Source of the DNA: an uncultured Pelagibacteraceae bacterium
Lineage (GTDB): Bacteria; Pseudomonadota; Alphaproteobacteria; Pelagibacterales; Pelagibacteraceae
Assembly: GCA_902577075.1 (NCBI GenBank)
Contig: CACGXV010000005.1
Span: forward strand, 1-64,000
Direction: 5' to 3'
DNA: 64,000 bases
The notes under the pieces are model-generated. The model ran no database searches. It was not told the origin of the DNA and saw only the letters and a list, made by a program, of their open reading frames with translations. Below are positions 57,265 to 64,000 of the stretch, one piece after another. Every line of letters begins with the position of its first letter. Position 1 is the stretch's first letter. The translations under genes were made by a program, and so were the position numbers.

Positions 57265-58297
57265 TATTTTAAGACCACTAATCTTTAAATTTAGCCCTGA
57301 AGTAGCTCATTCTTTAGCAATAAAAGCACTAAAGTTGAATAATATTCCTTACTCAAAGCCTAAAGATAGTCATATTTTAGAAATAACTTTTTGCGAAAAA
57401 AAATTATCTTCACCAATTGGTGTTGCTGCAGGATTTGATAAAAATGCTGAGGTATATAATCATCTGTTTAATCTTGGATTTGGTTTTGTTGAAGTAGGGA
57501 CGATTACGCCAAAACCTCAATTTGGCAACCCTAAACCAAGAGTTTTTAGACTTGAAGAAGATGAGGCTCTTATAAATAGATTGGGCTTTAATAACTCTGG
57601 TTCAGAGGAAATCAGCAAGAGGATCAAGGAAAATAATAGAAAAGGTTTCTTAGGAATAAATATTGGACCAAATAAAGACTCCACAAATAGAGTTAATGAT
57701 TTTTTAATTTGTTTTCGTAAATTTTATAATTTAGCTGATTATATAACTATAAACATCTCTTCACCAAATACAGAAAATTTAAGAGACTTTCATAACCAGG
57801 ATGAACTTAACTCATTGATTGACAAAATAAAAAATGAAAAAAAAGAGTTAAATTCAAATATTCCACTAGCAATAAAAGTCTCACCTGATCTTAATGACGA
57901 TCAAATTAATCAAGTATCCAAGATTATCATGGAACAAGAGATAGGTATCATTATTGTTTCCAATACCACAGATAAGAATAGAGAAAATTTAAAAAATATA
58001 AATAAACTAGAAAAAGGTGGACTATCAGGCAAACCAATTGCAAAAATTTCAAATGAGGCAATTTCTAAATTTTATAAAATTTTAAAAGATAAAACAAAAA
58101 TAATAGGAGTGGGTGGTGTTAGTAATGGAGAGGATGCTTTTGAAAAAATCACTTCTGGAGCAACACTCGTCCAATTGTATACTGGAATGGTTTATAGAGG
58201 TCCTCGTATAGCTTCAAAAATAAGTAAAGAATTAATTGATTTGTTAAAAAATAAGGGGTTTAAAAATGTTTCAGAAGCTATTGGAACTAAAAATTAA
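57257..58297 (+). CDS. pyrD: Dihydroorotate dehydrogenase (class 2)
   Basis: SPIGVAAGFDKNAEVY, FVEVGTITPKPQFGNPKPRVFRL, INISSPNTENLR. Confidence 0.95.
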   Translation: MFNILRPLIFKFSPEVAHSLAIKALKLNNIPYSKPKDSHILEITFCEKKLSSPIGVAAGFDKNAEVYNHLFNLGFGFVEVGTITPKPQFGNPKPRVFRLEEDEALINRLGFNNSGSEEISKRIKENNRKGFLGINIGPNKDSTNRVNDFLICFRKFYNLADYITINISSPNTENLRDFHNQDELNSLIDKIKNEKKELNSNIPLAIKVSPDLNDDQINQVSKIIMEQEIGIIIVSNTTDKNRENLKNINKLEKGGLSGKPIAKISNEAISKFYKILKDKTKIIGVGGVSNGEDAFEKITSGATLVQLYTGMVYRGPRIASKISKELIDLLKNKGFKNVSEAIGTKN

Positions 58298-58340
58298 TCT
58301 TGACGCGATAAGATTCAGATCCTATACAGGCTCATAAATT

Positions 58341-58622
58341 ATGTCTAAAAAATGCGAACTTACTGGAAAAATCCCTCTTAAGGGTCATAACGTTAGTCAT
58401 GCTAACAATAAGACTAAAAGAAGATTTCTTCCAAATCTAAAAAAAGTTAAGTTTAAAAGCGAACTACTTAAGAGAAGTTTAAGATTAACCGTCTCAAATG
58501 CTGGCGTTAGATCGGTAGATAAAAAAGGTAGTTTTGACCAATTTCTAATTTCAGCTAAGTCTAGAGATTTGTCGTTAAGGCTAAAAAAATTAAAAAAATC
58601 CTTAGTCAGTAAATCAGCATAA
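58341..58622 (+). CDS. rpmB: 50S ribosomal protein L28
   Basis: [30 protein letters not shown]. Confidence 0.96.
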   Translation: MSKKCELTGKIPLKGHNVSHANNKTKRRFLPNLKKVKFKSELLKRSLRLTVSNAGVRSVDKKGSFDQFLISAKSRDLSLRLKKLKKSLVSKSA

Positions 58623-59170
58623 TGAACAAAGTATTTCTAACACTCTCATTTTTAATGGGATTGGTTGTCTTATCATCTAATTATTTAGTACAATTTCCAA
58701 TTCAATATTACGGACTTCAAGACATTCTTACATATGGGGCATTTAGTTATCCAATAGCTTTTTTAATTACTGATCTGGCAAATAGATCTTTTGGTAAATT
58801 AGTTGCTAGAAAAATTGTCTATATTGGATTTACAATAGGAATTTTGTTTACACTAATTTTCTCAACAAATTTTGCAGATTTAATCTCTGTAAGAATAGCG
58901 ATCGGTTCAGGTACAGCATTTATTATTGCTCAATTACTGGATGTACAAATATTTGATCAATTAAGAAAAAAAAAATGGTTTATTGCGCCCCTGGCTTCTT
59001 CATTAATTGGTTCCACAGTTGACACATTCTTATTCTTTTCAATTTCATTTTATGGAACAGGAATACCTTGGATAACACTTTCTTTGGGTGATCTAGTGGT
59101 AAAGATCTTCATAGCTTTAGTAATGTTGATACCTTTTAGATTATTATTAGGTACTTTAAAACCTGCTTAA
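58622..59170 (+). CDS. yhhQ: Queuosine precursor transporter (VUT family)
   Basis: 182 aa; TYGAFSYPIAFLITDLANRSFGKLVARKIVYIGF, DTFLFFSISF. Confidence 0.85.
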   Translation: MNKVFLTLSFLMGLVVLSSNYLVQFPIQYYGLQDILTYGAFSYPIAFLITDLANRSFGKLVARKIVYIGFTIGILFTLIFSTNFADLISVRIAIGSGTAFIIAQLLDVQIFDQLRKKKWFIAPLASSLIGSTVDTFLFFSISFYGTGIPWITLSLGDLVVKIFIALVMLIPFRLLLGTLKPA

Positions 59171-59171
59171 T

Positions 59172-60236
59172 TCAAATTTTTGGTTCTTGTTGTGTCATGC
59201 AATGAATGGCTCCAAAACCCCAAATTAAATCACTACAATCAATTGCAACAACTCTTCTTTTAGTAAAAAATTTTCTAAAAATTTTTAAAACTTTTTTGTC
59301 TTCTTTTACATTAAATACTGGAACTAATACTGTTTTATTACTTATGAAAAAATTTAAATAACTTGCTGGGACACGTATTTTGTCTATGACAACTTGGCTT
59401 GGCATTGGAATCTTTATAATTTTGAATTTTTTTCCATTTTCATCATAACTATTTCTTAATATTTTTAAATTTTCTTTAAGAGCTTTATAATTTTCGTCTG
59501 ATCTTTTATTTTCTACAGCTATCATAATTGTACTTTTTGAGACAAATCTTGCAATATCATCGATATGACCATGTGTATCATCTCCAACAATTCCTTTATT
59601 AAGCCAAATAAAATTTTTAACATTTAAATATTTTGAAAACATATTTTCATAGTCAACTTTTTTGAATCCTATATTTCTTTCTTGTTTTCTGCCTAACAAA
59701 CACTCCCTCGTTAGCAATATGGAGCCAGATCCATTATTATCAAACGCACCTCCCTCCATTACTACTCTTTCAAATTTGTTTGAATTTATCTTTTTAGGCA
59801 AGATACTTTCAATATTTAAGTATCTACTAATATAATTATTGATTTTATTGTCATTTCTAAAATTTTTATATTTTGACCAGGCATTAAATTTAAAATCAAG
59901 CATAGTTTTTTCTCTATTTTTTTTGTTGATTAAAAATATTGGTCCAGAGTCTCTTAACCAAAGTCTGTCTGTCTTAAGTTTATGAAATTTAATATTAGAT
60001 ATATTGCAACCTATTTTTTTTAAATATATTCTTGTGATCTCTATACTTTTTGTATTATTGACTAATAAATCTATTCTTTGATGTTTTGTTAAATATTTAA
60101 TTATTTTTCCAACTACATTTGGAATTTTATCAAATAATCCAGGCCAATCATTTTTATTGTGAGGCCATGACATCCAAACTGATTTTTGAGGCTCCCATTC
60201 TGCGGGCATTCTGAATTCGCCTATTTTTTTACTCAT
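59172..60236 (-). CDS. aguA: Agmatine deiminase
   Basis: RMPAEWEPQKSVWMSWPHNKNDWP, DRLWLRDSGPIFL, GDDTHGHIDDIARFV, GFGAIHCMTQQEPK. Confidence 0.93.
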   Translation of the reverse strand: MSKKIGEFRMPAEWEPQKSVWMSWPHNKNDWPGLFDKIPNVVGKIIKYLTKHQRIDLLVNNTKSIEITRIYLKKIGCNISNIKFHKLKTDRLWLRDSGPIFLINKKNREKTMLDFKFNAWSKYKNFRNDNKINNYISRYLNIESILPKKINSNKFERVVMEGGAFDNNGSGSILLTRECLLGRKQERNIGFKKVDYENMFSKYLNVKNFIWLNKGIVGDDTHGHIDDIARFVSKSTIMIAVENKRSDENYKALKENLKILRNSYDENGKKFKIIKIPMPSQVVIDKIRVPASYLNFFISNKTVLVPVFNVKEDKKVLKIFRKFFTKRRVVAIDCSDLIWGFGAIHCMTQQEPKI

Positions 60237-61110
60237 CTTCTGGATTTTTTAGAATATCTTTATAAAATTCAGTCCTTCTGTCTCTTAAAAAAGGCCAATG
60301 CTGTCTTGCAGTATCTATTTTTTTATAATCTATTTCACAAACTAAAATATCTTCTTTTTTATTTCCTGCTTTTGCAATTACTTTACCACTAGGATCTATC
60401 ACCATTGAATTACCCCAAAATTCAATTTTTTTCTTACCTTTCGTCTCTGCCCCAACTCTATTTATGGCAGCCACATAAGTTCCATTAGCAATAGCATGAG
60501 ATTTTTGCATTGTGATCCAAGAGTCTAATTGAGATTTTCCAAACTTTCTTTTTTCTTTTGGATGCCATCCAATAGCAGTAGGATAAAAAATAATTTGAGC
60601 TCCTTTTAAAGCTGTTAATCTAGCTGCTTCGGGAAACCATTGATCCCAACATATGAGAGGACCTATCTTTCCAAATTTTGTCTTAACACTTTTAAATCCT
60701 AGGTCTCCGGGACTGAAATAAAATTTTTCATAATACCCTGGGTCATCAGGAATGTGCATCTTACGATATTTAGACAAAACATTACCATTTTCATCAATAA
60801 TGATACTAGTGTTGTGATAAAACCCAGATGTTTTTTTTTCAAACATCGTAATATTCAATACAACACCAAGCTCCTTTGCTAAATCACAAAATATTCTAGA
60901 GATTTTCCCTGGAATTTTTTCTGCCAATTTAAAGTTTGAATGACTTTCCGTTTGGCAAAAATAATTAGTCAAAAACAGCTCTGGAAGACAAATAATTTTT
61001 GCCTTTTTTTTGGCAGCTTTTCTAATATTTTTTATGGCTAAATCAATATTAGATTGAATTGTACCTAAAGATTTACTTTGTATTAATCCTATTTTGATTT
61101 TTTTGATCAT
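60229..61110 (-). CDS. aguB: N-carbamoylputrescine amidase
   Basis: Nitrilase fold: CLPELFLTNYFCQTE, YRKMHIPDDPGYYEKFYFSPGD, GPLICWDQWFPEAAR. Confidence 0.92.
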   Translation of the reverse strand: MIKKIKIGLIQSKSLGTIQSNIDLAIKNIRKAAKKKAKIICLPELFLTNYFCQTESHSNFKLAEKIPGKISRIFCDLAKELGVVLNITMFEKKTSGFYHNTSIIIDENGNVLSKYRKMHIPDDPGYYEKFYFSPGDLGFKSVKTKFGKIGPLICWDQWFPEAARLTALKGAQIIFYPTAIGWHPKEKRKFGKSQLDSWITMQKSHAIANGTYVAAINRVGAETKGKKKIEFWGNSMVIDPSGKVIAKAGNKKEDILVCEIDYKKIDTARQHWPFLRDRRTEFYKDILKNPEDE

Positions 61111-61113
61111 TAA

Positions 61114-62154
61114 TCAAAATATCTTGGAAAAATTTTTTCTCTCTCTATTTTTCCATTCACCTTTATGATAAGCGTCACTTGCTATTAAGGGTAATACACT
61201 TGTTGCTTCTGCAAAAACCATTTGCTCTTTGGTAATATCTACTTTGCCCCATGAACTTGCTTCTTTTAATGTTGAACTACTGCATGCTCCATCTCTAGAA
61301 TCAGCAACTGTTATTTGAATAGCATATTTATGCATATCTACATTTTTACCTAAAAGTTCAGCACATATGACAGTATCTTGAATAAAATTTTTTGGTACAC
61401 CTCCACCAATCATAAAAAGTCCTGACCCTTTAGATTTTATTTTAATTTCAGTCAATTCTCTAAACTCTCGTATTGAGTCAATAGTAATATGTCTTTTTGG
61501 ATTTCTTTCTTGGTGCATCACAAGTCCAAATCCAGCACTTGAATCAGTAAACGCAGGACAGAAAATTGGAACATTATTGTCATAGGCAACTTCTATTAAC
61601 GAATCTTTCTTTTTTGCGTAAGTTTTAAGATATTTTCCAATTTCTTTTATGAATTCTCTTGACGTATAACTTTTGGGCTCCAATTGATCTGCGATTTCCC
61701 CGATGGTTTTATCGCACATCTGAAGCTCTTCCTCATTTATGTAAGTATCATATATTCTATCAACGTAATTATTTCTTAACTCTGTATCATCTTGATACTG
61801 CGATCCCTGATAATGCTTAAAACCAAGTGCCTCAAAAAAATCCATATCAATAATTGAAGCCCCAGTAGCTACTATAGCATCAACCATATTATATTTAACT
61901 AAATCTCTATAAATATGCATACATCCTGCAGCTGAAGTTGATCCTGCGAGTGTTAAAAAGATTGTGCAATCTTTATCTCTTATCATTTCATTAAAAATAT
62001 TTGCAGCATTTGCAGTCTCTCTTGAAACGAAAGACATTTTTTCCATTGAGGAAACAATATTTCGAGCGTCAAAAGAAGTTATATCAATATGCTCTACTTC
62101 TTTACTGAGTAAATCACTTTTTCTATTACTTGATAGGTTTTTATTGTCTGACAT
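61114..62154 (-). CDS. Deoxyhypusine synthase-family protein (possibly homospermidine synthase)
   Basis: TLAGSTSAAGCMHIYRDLV, VATGASIIDMDFFEALG, SSWGKVD keeps the DHS SWGK-type lysine; within a polyamine cluster. Confidence 0.85.
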   Translation of the reverse strand: MSDNKNLSSNRKSDLLSKEVEHIDITSFDARNIVSSMEKMSFVSRETANAANIFNEMIRDKDCTIFLTLAGSTSAAGCMHIYRDLVKYNMVDAIVATGASIIDMDFFEALGFKHYQGSQYQDDTELRNNYVDRIYDTYINEEELQMCDKTIGEIADQLEPKSYTSREFIKEIGKYLKTYAKKKDSLIEVAYDNNVPIFCPAFTDSSAGFGLVMHQERNPKRHITIDSIREFRELTEIKIKSKGSGLFMIGGGVPKNFIQDTVICAELLGKNVDMHKYAIQITVADSRDGACSSSTLKEASSWGKVDITKEQMVFAEATSVLPLIASDAYHKGEWKNRERKNFSKIF

Positions 62155-63332
62155 TAAGCAACAAGAAACTCTTTATTTGCCTCTTTGTCATACATCGTCA
62201 TGATTGGATTATCTTCAACCTCATAAATTTCATCAGAATAAAATCCGTTAAAATTAGTTCTAAAAGTTAATCCATACGCTCCCAATTGTCCAAGCTCTAT
62301 ATAATCGTTCTCTTTTATATTGTTTGGTAAGATAAAAGGACCTTTCATATAATCCATGCTATCACAAGTTGGGCCGTAGAAATCGAAAGATGTTAGTTTC
62401 TTGGAAATTACTCTTCCATCAGTTATCATTTTAGATGGGTAAACTATGTTGGGAACACCTGCGTCAAACAAAGTTCCATACGTTCCATCGTTTATATAAA
62501 GTTTCTGTTTTTTTCTTAAATCAACTCTCACAATAGTCGAGCCACTTTCTGCAACAATCGCCCTTCCAGGTTCGCATATAATTTCTGGAAGCTTATCTAA
62601 TTTTAAATTATTTAAACCTTTTTTAATTTCATCAAAATAACTTTCTAAAGATTGAGGAATAAGATCAGGGTAAATAGTTGGAAAGCCACCTCCAACATTA
62701 ATTACATCTGGAATAATTTTAGTTTTTTTAATTATATTTCCTATTTCAAATATTCCTTTTGAATAAGATATTGGGTGCATACATTGTGAACCAACATGGA
62801 AACTAAGTCCAATTTTTTTAGAATATTGTTTTGTTAATCTAAGTAATCCAGTTGCTTCAGTATTAATAGCCCCAAATTTTTTTGATAAATCAATCTCTGC
62901 ATGTTCATTAGATACAGAAACTCTAACAAATAATTCTAAGTCTTTAGCGTAATTTGTACTTTCTAAAATTTTTATTAATTCATCCTTAGTATCTAAAGAA
63001 AAGGCCTTAACATTATATTTAAAATATGCCTCTCCAATACTTTCTCTACTTTTAACTGTGTGCATATATGAACAGTTCGCATTTGGACTTATTTTTCTTA
63101 TGGCCTCTATTTCTTTTATAGATGCTACATCAAAACGATTAATACCACTTTCAACAACAGTTCTAAGAATTACTGGATGGGGATTAGTTTTTAGTGCATA
63201 AAGTATTTTTCCAGGGAAATTTTTTTGAAAGTATTTAGAAGCCAATTTAATTGACTTTTTTCTAATACAATAAACAGGTCCTGTCGGTCTCAGTTGATTA
63301 ATCAACTCTTCAACTGACTTAAATTTTTGCAT
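62154..63332 (-). CDS. Ornithine/lysine decarboxylase (fold III PLP)
   Basis: YALKTNPHPVILR PLP-lysine block, GFHVGSQ-like LSFHVGSQC, GGGFPTIYPDL, CEPGRAIVAESG, YGPTCDSMD. Confidence 0.88.
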   Translation of the reverse strand: MQKFKSVEELINQLRPTGPVYCIRKKSIKLASKYFQKNFPGKILYALKTNPHPVILRTVVESGINRFDVASIKEIEAIRKISPNANCSYMHTVKSRESIGEAYFKYNVKAFSLDTKDELIKILESTNYAKDLELFVRVSVSNEHAEIDLSKKFGAINTEATGLLRLTKQYSKKIGLSFHVGSQCMHPISYSKGIFEIGNIIKKTKIIPDVINVGGGFPTIYPDLIPQSLESYFDEIKKGLNNLKLDKLPEIICEPGRAIVAESGSTIVRVDLRKKQKLYINDGTYGTLFDAGVPNIVYPSKMITDGRVISKKLTSFDFYGPTCDSMDYMKGPFILPNNIKENDYIELGQLGAYGLTFRTNFNGFYSDEIYEVEDNPIMTMYDKEANKEFLVA

Positions 63333-63366
63333 ATCTGCACCTCTAAAAAAAATTTACAAAAAAAAC

Positions 63367-63410
63367 TGCATATCTAGTATGCAAGTTTCATAAATGCAGC
63401 ATTTATGCTT
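63367..63410. promoter_or_regulatory. Palindrome cluster in the divergent decarboxylase / response-regulator intergenic region
   Basis: TGCATA-TCTAG-TATGCA (63367-63383); ATAAATGC-A-GCATTTAT (63390-63406); AGCAT-TT-ATGCT (63399-63410). Confidence 0.5.
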
Positions 63411-63475
63411 AAAAATGATTAATGTAAAGTAAATAATGCTATTGAAATATTAAATTTTATTTCCATATAGTGGGT

Positions 63476-64000
63476 ATGAATAATCAACCAACACTCCAAA
63501 AACTTAGTGATTTCGAGGATAAATCTCTTTTGATAGTAGACGATGATAATCCATTTAGACAAAGATTGGCTAGAGCTATGGAAAAAAAAGGTTTTACAGT
63601 TACACAAGCAGAGAGTGTAAAAATTGGTATTGATACCGTAAAATCAAAAAGCCCAGCATTTGCTGTCGTTGATCTTAGATTGAATGACGGGAATGGACTA
63701 GAGGTAGTAAAAGAAATCCAAAAGGGAAATCTTAAAAGTAGAATTATTATGTTAACGGGATATGGAAATATTCCAACTGCAGTTGCTGCAATCAAAGAAG
63801 GGGCTATAGATTATATAGCTAAGCCAGCAGATGCAGATGATGTCGAAAAAGCACTTTTAGCTGATCCTAATCATAAACCTGCACCTCCTGAAAATCCAAT
63901 GTCTGCGGATAGAGTAAAATGGGAGCATATACACAGAGTTTTTGAATTATGTAACAGAAATGTCTCTGAAACTGCAAGAAGACTAAAAATGCATAGAAGA
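63476..64000 (+). CDS. regA: ActR/RegA/PrrA-type response regulator (truncated by window end)
   Basis: Translation MNNQPTLQKLSDFEDKSLLIVDDDNPFRQRLARAMEKKGF...DLRLNDGNGLEVV...IIMLTGYGNIPTAVAAIKEGAIDYIAKPA...WEHIHRVFELCNRNVSETARRLKMHRR; not in ORF track because no stop in window. Confidence 0.88.
   Translation, partial: MNNQPTLQKLSDFEDKSLLIVDDDNPFRQRLARAMEKKGFTVTQAESVKIGIDTVKSKSPAFAVVDLRLNDGNGLEVVKEIQKGNLKSRIIMLTGYGNIPTAVAAIKEGAIDYIAKPADADDVEKALLADPNHKPAPPENPMSADRVKWEHIHRVFELCNRNVSETARRLKMHRR

Noticed and set aside
61114-62154. True deoxyhypusine synthase activity
   Set aside because: Bacteria lack the eIF5A substrate; family membership supported but the hypusination function is not.
63419-63795. 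Minus-strand ORFs of 62 and 103 aa near the window end
   Set aside because: Antisense to the RegA-like response regulator, which has clear receiver and HTH motifs.

Overview
This 64-kb, AT-rich, gene-dense window looks like a SAR11 / Pelagibacter-type alphaproteobacterial chromosome (judged from protein sequence, operon content and very short intergenic gaps). Most of it is core metabolism: leuCDB, a DMSP-demethylation cluster (dmdC-dmdB-dmdA), asd, sdhCDAB, mmsA, mdh, sucCDAB-lpdA, priA, atpHAGDC, rppH, ctpA, rsfS, nadD, proAB, obgE, rpmA, rplU, gloB, metW-metX preceded by a SAM-II riboswitch, hisC, tyrC, an NlpC/P60 protein, an AmpG-like permease, trkH, lysK, pyrD, rpmB, yhhQ, a polyamine cluster (agmatine deiminase, carbamoylputrescine amidase, deoxyhypusine-synthase-like, ornithine/lysine decarboxylase) and an ActR/RegA-type response regulator cut by the window end. 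The exception is an accessory island at about 22.2-33.96 kb between lpdA and priA. It contains (i) a compact operon with small membrane proteins, a PD-(D/E)XK-like nuclease and a GIY-YIG (T5orf172-like) + RAMA/DUF4357-like protein; and (ii) a 1064-aa SF1 helicase + PLD-type nuclease + zinc-ribbon protein, reminiscent of single-protein (type II) Mokosh defence. The helicase is directly coupled to a zinc-finger/WYL-like/transmembrane protein and faced tail-to-tail by a second, paralogous zinc-finger/TM protein and further membrane proteins. Upstream of that locus, two interleaved inverted repeats (A-B-A'-B', a pseudoknot topology) suggest a structured RNA or complex operator. The helicase-PLD locus with its paired zinc-finger anchors is my best candidate for an undescribed system. 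All assignments are by eye; no searches were run.
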